The notes below the pieces were generated by a model. That model saw only the letters and a program-made list of their open reading frames with translations. It had not been told where the DNA came from and made no database searches. The position numbers and the translations under genes were made by a program. Positions 1 through 11,640 of a stretch of 50,956 bases of DNA are shown piece after piece (the stretch's first letter is position 1; the number at the start of each line of letters is the position of its first letter). The stretch covers positions 223,507 through 274,462 of the forward strand of contig MNCI01034986.1 in NCBI GenBank assembly GCA_015680685.1, given 5' to 3'. Source of the DNA: Gnetum montanum. Lineage: Eukaryota; Streptophyta; Gnetopsida; Gnetales; Gnetaceae.

Positions 1-1344
1 AATTTACATTTTCTTGATAGATTGTGCAAGAGCTTCTTCAACTTGACACATGCCCTTAGCATATTACTTTTCAAATCAACTTATATAATTTTTGACTGTA
101 CAAGTAGTTCACTGCTACCACTCAATCCAACCAATATCACTAATGGGTTCTTTTCTACATTTTATAAAGACTTCAAAATACACTTCCCATTGGGTCATGT
201 GAACGTATTAGCATTCATATGAAAAAGGTCTTGCTTTTGAAATGAGGAAGAATTAATTCTAAAGAAAAAAAATACTAATAAGAAAATGGTCAAATAAAGT
301 AGCCTTTGTATACACTTATACTTTATGTATAGGCTTCAAAAAATAAACATTAGAGATATAAAATCTATCAAGCTGATTATAAATTTTATTATTTCCTTAT
401 TGATAATTACACCAAGTATAATGCTTTTCATTTGAATGATGAGGGAATAAAGACCTAACATTAGAACCAAATTATTTTTCTTCAAAATTAATCATTCTTT
501 TTTTTGAGAAAAAATATTAGTATGAAGACCGCCATGTTTATTTAAATGACTTTCAATCATTATAAAATCACCTCTAATGATTTAAGAAACTATAGGTAGA
601 GATAAAAGATATTTTCAAACCTCTAATCAATCTTTTGAATTATAATGAGCATAAATATTGCAAATTCCAGAGTCACCTTTTTCACTATGATAAATAATCC
701 AAATAACTCTGCTAATGTTGTCAAAAATAGAATTCAAAACTTTTCAATTTTACTTTTTATTAACAAGAATATCAACATCTCCTTTATTAACTTCATGAGT
801 AGTAGAAAAAATAGTGCATATTTTAAAAATGTATTTATCAATAAACCTGATATCATACATCGAAATCTTAGTCTCTTGTAGGAAAATAAACTATAGAGAT
901 AAACACTATTTTAAAAGATACTCCTCGACAATATTTTCTTGGGATTTATTAGGGAGGCCCCAAAAATTCTAAGATAAAAATAACATTGAGATGTGGAAGA
1001 GGAGTCCCCCATTCTTGATTTTTCAAGTTGAATATTTATCTCATAATTCATGTCATTAATAGGTTAAAAATCATTTTCGATAGGAAAAGATTTGGAACAA
1101 TAATAGAATTAAAGAGAGAAGGAAATACCCTAGGGATTTTTGAATTGAAATTAGTATCTATGGTCATCTTCTTTTTGTGTTGCACTAAGAGAAATCTATT
1201 TGCATTAATACTTTCATTACTAGTTTCTACTAAAAAAAGTATTTTATCTAAATAGGAATTCTCTTTAAATATTAAGAGTTTGGTAGCACCTTCAAATTTA
1301 AAAGGATTAGTAAAAGGTCGAAAACTTGTTGAAGAAGATTTCAT
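1..1344 (-). pseudogene. LINE endonuclease (ORF2 N-terminal part), decayed
   Basis: This is a degraded apurinic/apyrimidinic-type endonuclease of a plant LINE, which would nick target DNA for target-primed reverse transcription. Reading leftward from about 1344, the translation contains FTNPFKFEGATKLL, then KILFLVETSN, resembling the N-terminal 'GLNNPFKR...DILFLQETK' region of plant LINE endonucleases. Near 390-420 comes TWCNYQ then NNKIYNQLDRFYISN, matching the family pattern 'TWsN...rLDRfl.S', and LFDHFLISI follows near 300, matching 'LSDH.PI'. Stops and frame changes lie between these blocks. The expected RT does not follow on this strand; it lies on the plus strand from about 2090. I am fairly sure of the family, less sure of the exact edges. 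Confidence 0.6.
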
Positions 1345-1697
1345 TTATGTCTACTAAAAATTACCATTGCTTATTTTTTCAAAAAATTCTTTATTTTCAT
1401 TACAAACAACTTTTTTTTATTGAGAATAAGATAGATCCCAATAACATGACCTTCATGATGACAATAGCTACACCATCCACACAAATTATAGTATGTAATT
1501 TTGTAGAAAAAATATTAACTACCAGCCTTAAGTTTTAATTCTGTCTTTCTCTCCCATAAATCAATCCTTACAAAATAAAATATGCATTGTACATCATCTA
1601 GTAATGTTTTTTTCTTTATTTTCAAGATTTTGCTAATTTTCTCAATAATTTCACTTTTAACAATTTGAAAAAATAAGAGGAAATTTTCTAATTCAAT

Positions 1698-2069
1698 CTA
1701 GCAATGAATTTTAGAATAATCAAAAGAATAGGGATCAAAACTCACTTTACATTCCCAAGCAATAAAAGTATTACACTGATTCATAAAAACTTTAAGATTC
1801 AAACATTTCTCATTTATTTTAAAATTGGCTAATTTGACAAGAAAAAAAGATTTAAAGAAATAACGAGTGTGCAAAACATTGATTTCATAGCACTCAAAAG
1901 TAGCATGAATCACGGATATAAAACCCTTAGTTAAACAAATAAATCCAATAATTTGTAGAAATATATATCGAGAAGTAATATCTTTTAATAGAGATTCATA
2001 TGAAAAAGCTAGCATATTATAAAGTTGTAGACTGAGATGGTTTATATGTAGAATTATTAAACGGGGCAA
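1698..2069 (-). pseudogene. LINE ORF1-like fragment
   Basis: An open stretch of 123 residues upstream of the LINE endonuclease on the same strand. The segment KGFISVIHATFECYEIN...TRYFFKSFFLVKL resembles the N-terminal domain of plant LINE ORF1 / DUF4283 proteins ('sGfflv.F....d....l..gpwff....l.l..w'), which bind element RNA. The match is weak and rests on pattern and position only. The order ORF1 then endonuclease, both read leftward, is the normal LINE order. It could also be a chance open frame in AT-rich DNA. Confidence 0.35.
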
Positions 2070-2089
2070 GATATGCTATTTAGAGAAAA

Positions 2090-3720
2090 ATTTGACACAA
2101 ATTAAATTTAGCAAATGGAGCAAAGGTTAGATCAACATTGGAAAACTAGTAAAGCTATCTTGTTATATAAAAAGGATAAACATAATTTGAATAATTATTG
2201 AATGATTATTGTGAGTGATACTTTTGCTAAGTTATTGGGCACTCTACTAGAAAAAAGAATTAGTTCTTGGATTGAAGGTAACCAAGATAGGGTAAGATGT
2301 TAAGAATGTTTTAGATAAAATCATTATACTATTGATCACTTAGTTACTCTTAGATACTACATGGAGTTTGCAAAAATGCCCAATAAAAAAGTTTTTATTT
2401 GTTTTATTGATTTTGAAAAAGCATATGATTTAATGGTTTGTACAAAAGTATGGTTATTATTGCATAAAATTACTCTCCCTTTAGATTTGATTGTAGTAAC
2501 TCAAAGATAATATGAGAAAGTAATTATTGAAATTACAAAGAACAAGTAGACAAAAAATTTCAATTTCAAAGAAAAATTGAAGTTAAGCAAGATTGTCTAC
2601 TTTCTCCAACTCTCTTTGATATCTTTATTGATGAAGTATAGGGATGATTATGCAATGGGCAAGATAGTCATGCTATCAAAATTCTATCCCAAGCAATAAA
2701 TCTTCTACTATATGTAGATGATGTTACCTTGATCTCCACTAGTGTAGAAGGTATGCAAAATATGTTGTAAATTTTAGAAATTTACTATTGCTCATTTACT
2801 CTTCAAGTGACTATGAATAAAACCAAATTATTAATCTAGGATACATAAAATACTTGTAATAACTTCCATTTTAGATGTACCAAAGTTCCAATAGTAGATT
2901 CTTTTAAATATTTGGGTCTCGTTAGGAGGAGGTTTCAAGACTTTATATGCTTTCAAAAATAAGTGAAAGGATTTAGGAGTCTAAACTTGAAAGGTTAAGA
3001 AACAAATTGTTTATACTATCATCTATCTTACTGCATTGTATGGATATATTGTTTGAGAACCTAGACTTAGTGGTAAACTTTGGAAAGATATTGAAGTAGT
3101 GCAAAAAACCTTTTTTCTTGATTAGTTAAAGGTAAATATGCATACACATTACTCAATGTTATTATATGAATGCGATTTATTACCTTTAGAAGTAGAAGCC
3201 TTATGCTAATTCATTACATACACTCATAGCTTACATATCTTAAGGCAAGAGAAATTCTCTAAAATTAGTTCTTGAGGATTTATAAGACCATGGTTGGTAT
3301 TTTTAGGGAATGAAATGGTTGAAAAAATGGAATATCTCTTGAGAGGATATGCAACAAATCTCTAAGCATATTTGCCAACTAGTCAAGAATAAGGTTTTAA
3401 CACAAATGTAGTTTAATGTAGAAGGCAAGAGATAATGTTATCTACATCATATTAGATCTAATAAACTAGATGTAGAAGTTCACTATCTCTAAGCTACTAT
3501 TCTAATTAAATATCAAAATGATATAAGCAAGTTTCACTTAAATTCTCATCATCTTAGAACTGAAAATGGAAGATGGACTCAGCTTCCCTGAGAAGAGTAG
3601 ATTTGTAGGTTATGTGGGTCCTTGAAGATGCGTTACAAGTATTTCTTCCTTGTGCTATGACTACCCATTTGAGACAACATTGTACTATTATAGTAAAAAA
3701 TTTGTATGATTTATTTTTTA
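2090..3720 (+). pseudogene. Non-LTR (LINE) reverse transcriptase, decayed
   Basis: Plus-strand remains of a LINE RT. In order: a block near 2130-2330 (SKAILLYKKD, then LLEKRISSWIEG, and NHYTIDHLVTLRYYMEF), the finger block FICFIDFEKAYD near 2396-2430, and the catalytic core LLLYVDDVTLISTS near 2703-2745, where the usual [YF]ADD box reads YVDD. MNKTKLLI and FKYLGL (near 2812-2920) follow as in the RT thumb/connection. A C-terminal part with WEPRLSGKLWKDIEVVQKTF (near 3057-3115) and a Cys-rich ICRLCGSLKMRYKYF...CAM (near 3600-3660) looks like the LINE C-terminal zinc region. At least a dozen stops interrupt it. No endonuclease lies upstream on this strand. The family call is secure; edges are approximate. 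Confidence 0.8.
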
Positions 3721-4550
3721 TACCCTTGTTTATGCTTGGTTAATTTATAAAGTCTATCTTTATTTTTTATGAAAATATAATATTTGTCTAATAGATTGTA
3801 TGGATCTTTGAATGTAATAAATGTTCATTTCATTTCAATATTCTTCTCTATTTTTATTATTAACTATTAAGTATAATGTGTAAGTAACACCATGGACATT
3901 ATAGCATTCAAGGTGTGTTACTACTTCTATGTTGCAATAGTTATCAAAGAGTTGCTAGTTTCTTAGACCTAGTAATCCAAGTACCACAAAATTTATTTGG
4001 TATTAGAGTTGTGTTTTGATGACTAAATTGATCAAAAATATGAAACATTTATGGTGATTTAGTATTTAGGTTCATCTAATGTTATAATAAGTATAAAAAT
4101 GAATTATAAATATTTATTCACACATTTGCAAAATCTTGAAAACTATAGAGAACTCAGTATAGCAACAAAATCTCATTTTTTAAAGCTTGTTGAATTTTCA
4201 AATTATATTTTTGTCCTTAATTTCTAATTGGTAATAATTTTTAAATTTCTTCTCTAGTTAGAATGTTGTAGTTTTCTTTTGAATTTAAAGGAATAAATTG
4301 TTTCATGATTTTCAACTCATTGATTAAGGAAATTGAAGCTTATGTCTTAAAAACCAATCTCTAGATGAATCTTGCATTGCATTCGTTTATGCATTTACAT
4401 TTAGCCTGCTTACTTAGCTTACACTATCTCACTTTGTTCATGCATCTATTTTCTTTGTTTATGCATTTATCCACTTAGCTTATGCATTCACACAAAAGGC
4501 ATCAAAACCATAAAAATCTTAAAACACTAAAATCACAAAAATAGTGCCTG
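3721..4550. other. AT-rich spacer, nothing recognised
   Basis: I see no coding pattern here. It is mostly AT-rich filler with a short inverted pair around 3869-3932 (GTAAGTAACACC against GGTGTGTTAC). The left part may be 3' untranslated sequence of the LINE, but no poly(A) tail or target duplication is evident. Confidence 0.4.
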
Positions 4551-4551
4551 A

Positions 4552-4920
4552 TACAACCTAAAACTTGCAATCCCATGGGCCTCCATGACCTAAAACTAGA
4601 AATCCCATAGCCCACCATGGCCTTAAAATGGTAATTCATGGCCTGCTATGGCCTTAAATTGGCAATGCATGGCCCAAAATGGCTTTAAACTAGCATCTAT
4701 GGCCTAAAATGGCCTTAAACTATCAACGTGGCCTAAAACGGCTTTAAACTAGCATCATGGCTTGAAATGGCATTAAACTAGTAGCCTCGACCTACCATGG
4801 CCCTAAAACTGGCAATGCATGACCTAAAATGGCCCAAAACTAGTAGCACATGGGGCCTAGAATGGCCTTAAACTACCACTGTGGCTCGAAATGGCCCAAA
4901 ACTATCACTTTTTGCATTGC
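4552..4920. repeat. Minisatellite, roughly 30-35 bp imperfect unit
   Basis: About ten to twelve imperfect copies of a unit built on 'catggcctaaaatggc' plus 'cttaaactagcat', with variable length. Copies differ by substitutions and small indels, so the array is old. The motif GGCCTAAAATGGCC is itself partly palindromic. It lies just left of the protease end of element F and may belong to that element's 3' region. Confidence 0.75.
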
Positions 4921-5065
4921 TTTCTCTTTGTGCATTAACATAAGTGCTACTTGACACTTTTTTTAGCTGATTTTGTAGGTTTTTGCAAGAACACAGTATG
5001 GATCTTGCACAAGCATATTTAGAATGTAGCACCATACCTTCCCAAAGCAAGGTAAGTAGCTCATC

Positions 5066-5170
5066 CACCATGATGCTAAAACTAGCATAGCAGTCCGCTA
5101 TGACTATAAACTAGCATAGAACTCATCTAGCATGATGCTAAAGCTAGAATAGCTCATAAGTAAAAAATGC
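5066..5170. repeat. Short tandem copies of a 'tagcatgatgctaaa' motif
   Basis: Three or so copies of a unit containing ATGATGCTAAA(A/G)CTAG and CTATGACTATAAACTAGCATAG. The unit shares 'aaactagcat' with the neighbouring minisatellite and probably derives from it. TAGCAT/ATGCTA makes it internally palindromic. Confidence 0.5.
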
Positions 5171-5299
5171 ATGATGCATAGCAACAAAGGGTAGGTAGCC
5201 ATCTAGCATGTTTTGGGCCAAGGGGGTACCTTTCTCATGTAGTTCTCTCCTAACCTAGTGCAGGGTAGGAGGCGCGTAAGGCCTAGGGGTTTGTTAGCT

Positions 5300-5790
5300 T
5301 CCATCACTCATTTAGGTGTGTTAGCCTTATGTGTGGCATCATCTGTCGCAGGTGCATCACCAGGAAATGCCACCTCTAACCCTTGCTCTATATCAAGGTT
5401 TTTGATGGCCAGAGAGGCAACGTTATCATCATGGATGATAACTTCACCACATCTGTACGGGAGGTGGATCTCTTGGTGGATTGGAAAGGACACAATCCAT
5501 ATTTGGGCTAGCCATAGCCTACCTAGTATCAAGTTGGAGCCAGGCACTTCCTCTATGATAGTGAATTATACAAAGGTGGGGAACTACTCCCCTACCATGA
5601 AGGCTATGTTTATGGTACCCAATACAATGACCTATGATCCATTGAAGGATTTTAAACATGTGATTTTTCTCAACCTGATCTTGTCTTGTAGGCCTAGCTT
5701 GTCAATGATGGTGTACAGTATTATGTTTTTTGCTGCACCATCATCAATGTGCACTTTGCAAGTAATGCATTACCCAACGCATATGCTAAT
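5300..5790 (-). pseudogene. Retropepsin-like protease of element F
   Basis: Reading leftward, one frame gives VHIDDGAAKNIIL, where DDGA fits the retropepsin D-[ST]-G-[AS] active site, then a block ending KLGLQDKIRL. Later comes PGSNLILGRLWLAQ, the typical C-terminal protease motif 'ILGR.wL'. This enzyme matures the Gag-Pol polyprotein in virus-like particles. Stops split it (for example within the stretch before the second motif). The longest plus-strand frame in the window overlaps it and is only a shadow. The downstream RT that normally follows is missing, so the element is truncated here. Confidence 0.7.
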
Positions 5791-6689
5791 AAACATTAGA
5801 GCTATTGTGACCTCCCCTCATTTAGGTTTGACCTTGATTACCTTGTAGTGAAACCCTAGAGATGTTGAACTTAATTCCTATGGTGTAGGAGGCAACATCG
5901 TTGCATGGATGGCATTCTCATTTGCAGGGATGTCCTTCGTAATAAGAATGGAGGTCAACATCTGGGCTAGCACTTCTTGATGGGTAGATGAGATCATGAT
6001 TAGGTCATACAAGCTCAACATTTTTTTTTCTACTTAAGTGTTTGTTTCACCTGGGCTAATATGTTTGTGAAGTCCTTATCATCATTCTCTACATTGGCCT
6101 TAACCTCCTCCATGTAGCCTAAGAGATGGATCTCTTGTAGAGGGGACTTAGGATTGGTTTGCTTGGCTTGCTTGGGGGCCTCAGTGCTTGTTTATGGTTT
6201 GCTGGTTGTCGCCTTTGCTTTATCCATATGGACTACAAAGATAGGAAATGGCTTCTATGGACCAAGCACTTTTTGGTCTCGTTGTTGCCTAGCTGTTTTG
6301 TTTGCAAGGCACTCATTCAGCCTCTTGCATTGCCACCTAGTTGGTCTACCCACGTTATTAGTGAGGTCATCCCTTGGAGGAGAAGGGGTTGATACATTGC
6401 CCACTACTAGGCTTTGGGTAGGTGAAGGGCTAGCATGTTGTGCACCCTGATGATAAATGGTGGTTTAATAGTTGTTGTTATGACATGCTAGTTTAACATC
6501 GTAAGAGATGATTACTGTGGGCTAGCTTGTTATGGCACCTTAACAACAAATGGTGGTTTGATAGTTGTTTTGATGATATGCTAGTTTAACATCGTAGTGG
6601 GTGGTTGTTGCTAGTTTAATGTCATAGAGGATTAGCTGTGCTAGTTTAACATTGTAGCAAATGGATGATGTAGTTGGGTGCTCGAGTTG

Positions 6690-8754
6690 GCACTTTAACC
6701 ATGAAGGGACCTCAAACTGGTGGAGGCTAAGGGGACCTTTACACTACTGGAAGGCATGCAGACCGTGAAAGGTTTTTGTGCTAGTTTGGACTTTCCATCC
6801 ATGATAATGACATTTATTATGTAGGTAGCATCATCCATGTTGGATTGGCTTGCTACGTTAAGCACTAGTTTACCCCTATCTATCATCCTTTGTAGATTGT
6901 CTTGCAAAGCCCAACAAAATTCCATACTATGACTAAACATTTGGTGGTAATGATAGAATTCGTCCAGCCTAAAGTGCTATGGGATCAGGGGATCATTTGG
7001 TATTACTAATGTGGGATTCCTTAGTAGTTCATAGTACCTGTCGTGTCATTGGTGAGCATCCTCTGACACTCATTTGTGTTGGATTTACCCATCTTTTAGG
7101 AGTTGGTCTAGTAGTTGTGAGGGTCTTAGTGGCAATGATGTATACTTTGAGTAGTCCTTACACTTAAAGTTGGGCCTTGGAGCAACTTGTGCTATGGCCC
7201 CTACTAATGTAGGCAAGTTGGTTACCTGCATGCAAGAGTTGATGGCTTTGTGAGCTTGGGCCATAGGCTCCTTAGCCGTTGGGCCCTGGTTGGTTACGTT
7301 GGTGGGTGTGGCTACCATTTCCACTGTTGCATTTGGCTTCTTTGCATGCTAGTTTTTGTAGGCCATGTAGGCTGGCTTGTTGCTAGCTTACACTACCTCT
7401 TCTATGCTCTTCATTTGAGCAATGGCTTTGCTTAGAGACTTTGAGGCCAGGTAGTATAGTTTTGACATGATAAAGTCATTGATTGCATCCTTGAAGATGG
7501 CCAGGAGGTGCATCTTTGCAATGGGCTTATGGATTTCTTGTAACGATGCATTCCAATGTTGCATAAATTTTGGCATGAGCTATAAGGTGCCCTACTTGAT
7601 TTGGATAAGCTAGTCAAGGGTTGCTTAAAGCTTCAAGTTGTACCTGAAGCATGTCACAAACTGGCATAGGAGATTTTCCAAAGAGGAGATAAAGGCCCTA
7701 GGTAGCACATGGTACCAGTCTATGGCTTTACTAGTTAGTGACATGGGAAAGATATGCATGATGGCATGTGGCTAGGCTTATAGTAGCAAGCACTTAGACC
7801 TAAATGTGACCAAGTGTGCATTGGGGTTTCCTTCACCATTGTACTTGGTAAGTTGAGGTAGTGGGACCCTAGTTGGAAGAGTTAGGGATGGGACTGCAGG
7901 ACTTATAGGGTCATCCTGATAGAAGTCTACCACCTTGACAGTTTCGAAGGAAGCAGCTTTGAGTTACCTCACCTCCTTCATCAAACTTTGGATCAACTAG
8001 AATGCTTGATCCAAGTTTTGGGATGTGCCAGTTGGTTGTGTTGCCTAGCCTTGTGTTAGTTGCATGGTGCAAGGCCAGATTGTTGGTTGTAGGACTAGAT
8101 TGTTGGTTGCAGAGCCACACAATGTAGTTGATGCGTTGGCTGTGCTATGGGCATAGTAACAAGGTTAGGCCACGCATGTGTGGGTTGGAGTGACACCAAG
8201 GGCACCAATGAAACAAGCAAGATGTAGGATGCCTGAGTCATTTGGGGCCTAGAGATGGCCCCTGCATGAGCGTAGGGCTGAGCTAGAATGGTCACTATTG
8301 GCAAAAATGGTCGAGCAAGTTGCGATGATTCCATAAAGGAAAAGTGGAATGGAGGAGGGGCTATACAAGGTAGGGGTTGTTGGAAGACATGAAAGGGGCT
8401 CTCACATTTGAATCAAGCTTCAAATTTGTCTTCTTTCTCTCGTGAGACTTCCTTGTAGTTGGTTCCTATGTCATGCTCATTTGCATGGATGAGTTGGGAC
8501 AACAACTATTGGTAGGACTCTGTCAACGGGATTATGTCAAACGAGAAAGGGATGTACTCTCATATATCCTACTGGATTCGTTTGAAATCCTATTTTGCCT
8601 TTATGTCAAGGTTATCCATGGGTAAGCTTACTTGGATATTGGCATAAACAAAGTTGTATTGTTCATGGTTGAGCACGACACGCTTTGGGTAGATAGTGAA
8701 GGTGTCAAGTGTGTTAGAAATTGATGTTGAAGGCTGATCTAGATTCATGTTCAT
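6690..8754 (-). pseudogene. Gag of element F
   Basis: Structural capsid polyprotein of the gypsy element, broken by stops and frameshifts. The likely start is the ATG at 8754-8752, giving MNMNLDQPSTSISN and then VLNHEQYNFVYANIQVSL before the first stop. The retrotransposon-gag core is clear near 7720-7390: AIDWYHVLPRAFISSLENLL matches the family pattern 'A..WY..LP...I.SW..F', followed by MPKFMQHWNASLQEIHKPI and a helix-rich stretch ending KSIEEVV. A C-terminal part continues to about 6690 (HSMEFCWALQDNLQRMID). I see no clean CCHC zinc knuckle. Confidence is good for the gag core and moderate for the ends. Confidence 0.65.
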
Positions 8755-8759
8755 AGATC

Positions 8760-10480
8760 AAATTGTAAAATTGAAAGCTACAGGTTACTGGTTGCAAAAA
8801 CAACTAAGTATGGAAAAACTTGTAGAAAAATGGCTATGTCTGAAAACTACAAAAAAATAGCTAAGTGTGAAAACTACAAAAAAAAATGTCTAAGTGTTGA
8901 AATTTCCAAAAATGGCTAAGTACGGAGACTACGCTCTCTATGCTAAGAGCTAACTATGCTCCACACTAACTATGCTCTCCACCAACTACGCTCTCTATGC
9001 TCAAAGAATAGAGACTTAGAAAAAATAGTGGAGAGAAGTGTGATTTGGGTTGCTACATGGGGTCCTAGGGGGATTGACAATGAGGTCCTATCTACATCGA
9101 TGGGAGTGCAAATAGCACACAAGATAATGATTAATAGAGAGTAAAGAAGAAAATGGCTTCGCCCTCCTAGTGCTAAAAAATTGTAATGACCGAAAACATC
9201 GATGGTTGGAATCACGGAGGGATCAATAGATGCATAGCCTAACCTCAAATCTATGCAAGGACCTACTAGAAGTGAAGACGAGGTGCCCTGGATGGTCTTG
9301 TCGATCAAACAGGGACTTTGCTGACTGCAACTAGGGCAGTGGATGCAATTAGGGATGGCATGATTAGCCGCGATGCAAACACAAACGATGCTAACTATTT
9401 AAGCAGTGTTTGCAGTGGTGTAGAGCATAGTCATAGGGCACAAGGGGGTGATCATAGTCAAGGGTTTTGGTAAAAATGAGGGTGCCGACATGCAGAGACT
9501 ACTGCCCAAGCATAGTTGTAATGTGACCACATGTTAAAAATGCAAAAACCACAAAGAAAGCATGAAAAATGCAAGAGAAAGAAATGAAACACTGTCCCAA
9601 ATTTGGTTGAGCATAGTTAACTCTAAAAGGGATGAGAAGGTATGCAGTGTACAATAGGCACAGTGGAGAGCATAGTTACAATCTTAGTGGTGTCAAGACG
9701 TGAAGTCTAGCACTTGTTGTGGTGTCTGTGCTTGCCGAGTTGGTCGTCATGGTGTACTATGGATTGGGGTGTCTTGCAAGGCTATAACAGGGCTATAGTG
9801 GATCATGGTATGCAAATTTTCCTCTTTGTGATTGCTAGTGTGCCTTTGGGTCTCATTCGCCCAAGAATGCCAAATGCCTGGAATGCGAAAATGCCCACTA
9901 TGTTTGAGATTTACTAATCGATGTTAATGCCCATATTTAAATGTTCCAACCTTCAAAATGTTGGGGGCACAAGGGTATTTATAGGGCTAGGGCTAGCCCA
10001 AAATGTGGAGAAATTACCATGTGGTAGTGGGGTAGTTTGGACTATGTTGTACCCCAACTACACTCTCCATTGTGCCAAGTGGTGTTATGTTGTACTCTAA
10101 TCTGATAGACTCTGCAAAGCTAAGAGACTATGACTACGCTGACCAACTGCATGGAGAATACTATAATGTACCTACAAAAATGCAAAAAATGCAATTTTTG
10201 GAGACTAGCTATTTTTTGTTGACTAGACTAACTACACTCCCAAGCAGTGGAGAGTGTAGTCCCAAAACTTAGAAAAATTTTAGCAAGTGACCTTATTTGG
10301 ACACTTAGAAAAATTTACAAAAAATTGGTCTTTTGAAGTTGACTACACTCTACTGTGGAGAGTGTAGTCTCAACACTTAGAAAAATTTGTGGAGAGTGTC
10401 ATTGTTTTGACACTTAGTCAAATTTGTAGTCGAGAAGTTGTAGCTTGACTTTTTGTGGTGTTTCAATATGGATTCCATTT
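8760..10480 (-). promoter_or_regulatory. LTR/leader region of element F with clustered inverted motif
   Basis: Non-coding stretch upstream of F gag. On the minus strand a TATA-like box CCCTATAAATACCC lies at 9972-9985, next to a GGGCTAGGGCTAGCCC inverted sequence. A motif close to GTGGAGAG(C/T)(A/G)TAGT(C/T) occurs about ten to twelve times in both orientations across 8926-10369 (for example 8967, 8986, 9663, 10056, 10231, 10341). Near 8815-8940 there are also four rough copies of a 30-35 bp unit containing 'aaaatggctaagt'. This fits a U3/R/U5 plus leader, but I could not find the LTR ends or a primer-binding site. Confidence 0.5.
10341..10369. repeat. Inverted repeat in the U3-like region of F
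   Basis: Perfect 11-bp arms GACTACACTCT and AGAGTGTAGTC flank a 7-base loop. A similar but imperfect pair lies at about 10231-10261. Both are upstream, in minus-strand sense, of the TATA-like box at 9972-9985. The copies of ACTTAGAAAAATTT around 10268-10390 form a second short direct repeat. Confidence 0.7.
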
Positions 10481-11640
10481 TTTGTTTTTTTTATATAGTA
10501 ACATGATACATACATACATATATAATTATTATTTGTTATATAAAAAATTATGCTTAGGCTTAGCACACATCCTCAAAAATCCTTCCTACTCAATGAATGA
10601 CATTATTACAATGAATGACTAGTAGAAAATTTATAGTGATTTTTCTACCCCATTGAGGAAGCATTGAAGTGATCCAATAGTTATGAAGGGATCTTATTTA
10701 TCAATAAGCACTTGTAGCTACACTTCTACACAATGATAGAAAAAGCCCCACCTAGTTGGATCTTGATGGATTCAAATAGGGGGAAAATCCTCTAAGTGAA
10801 TCTTTAGATGACTTGTTTGACATAATCCATCCCATTGTAGGCTTGAGTAACTATATATATGGAGTAGTATTCATTTGTTCATGTGTAATCCTCAAAAGAC
10901 TAGAGTTGTTACACTAAATGCACTAGGTACTGCTACAAAACTTTGTGCATCATCCATTCATATACATATATAATTAGAATGTCCTACTTGGCTAGGAGAG
11001 CGAAGCATGGAAGAGATAGAGTCATTAGGAATGAACTTAGACCACCCCTTTTTTAATCACTCACTAAATCATATGAAGTGTATATAGTAAGCTAGATGGA
11101 CTCGTTAGATTGAAGTGAACTCCTTCCTTGATCTCTCACATAGATCAACTTCTTGGCTAATAAATAGATGATGTTTCTTACTTGTAGTGTGAGGGTAGGT
11201 AACACGTAGAAGAATACGTTCCATACACTAACTATTATTTGGCTTATATACCTATATAATTAGGATGCCCTACTCAGCTAGGAGAGTAGAGCGTGACTTC
11301 AATACATTTGAATAGCTTAGTAATAGATTAATTTTTATTTGCAATGCTACCCTTTGCAACATTCATGGGATTTCATTAAATGAATGTTTATCTTCCATGC
11401 TCCTTATTGTCGAAATATTGGTACTTTGGCTACATATGCTTCTTACCTAAAAAAGATTAAATTTAATCACAAAAGAATTTTACATATTGTAGATTTTTTC
11501 ATAATACAACCCCTTCTGTGTGGAATAAGAAACATTCTAAGCTAAATTCAATTTAAATAAAACAAATAAGACATCTTTTTAGACTCTACATGATAGGTGT
11601 TTGGTAGATTTTTTGGGATGTTCTACTTGAATCTCATTTC
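10481..11640. repeat. Non-coding region with a diverged direct repeat
   Basis: No coding pattern is visible. Segments at about 10964-11010 and 11247-11292 are direct repeats about 283 bp apart (shared core TATATAATTAG.ATG.CCTAC..., CTAGGAGAG). They could be LTR or MITE remains, but no terminal structure was found. A short (CATA)n stretch sits near 10507-10525. Confidence 0.45.

Larger units (their letters stand above)
5240..10480 (-). mobile_element. Element F: partial Ty3/gypsy retrotransposon
   Basis: A minus-strand LTR-retrotransposon remnant. In transcription order it has a long promoter/leader region (about 10480-8760), gag (8754 to about 6690), a less clear stretch, and an aspartic protease (about 5790-5300). 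RT, RNase H and integrase, expected to the left, are not seen; minisatellites take their place. GC content is higher than in the flanks. Both outer edges are uncertain, because no matching pair of LTRs or target duplication was found. It is a different family from elements A, B and E: its upstream motif is not the TGATGAG type. Confidence 0.65.

Noticed and set aside
5258-5848. Longest plus-strand open frame in the window, 196 residues
   Set aside because: It lies antisense to protease motifs (DDGA, ILGRLWL) that are convincing on the minus strand, and its own sequence shows no family pattern.
6154-6450. Plus-strand open frames rich in Leu/Cys/Gly
   Set aside because: Antisense shadows of the gag region of element F; overlapping frames with no recognisable protein.
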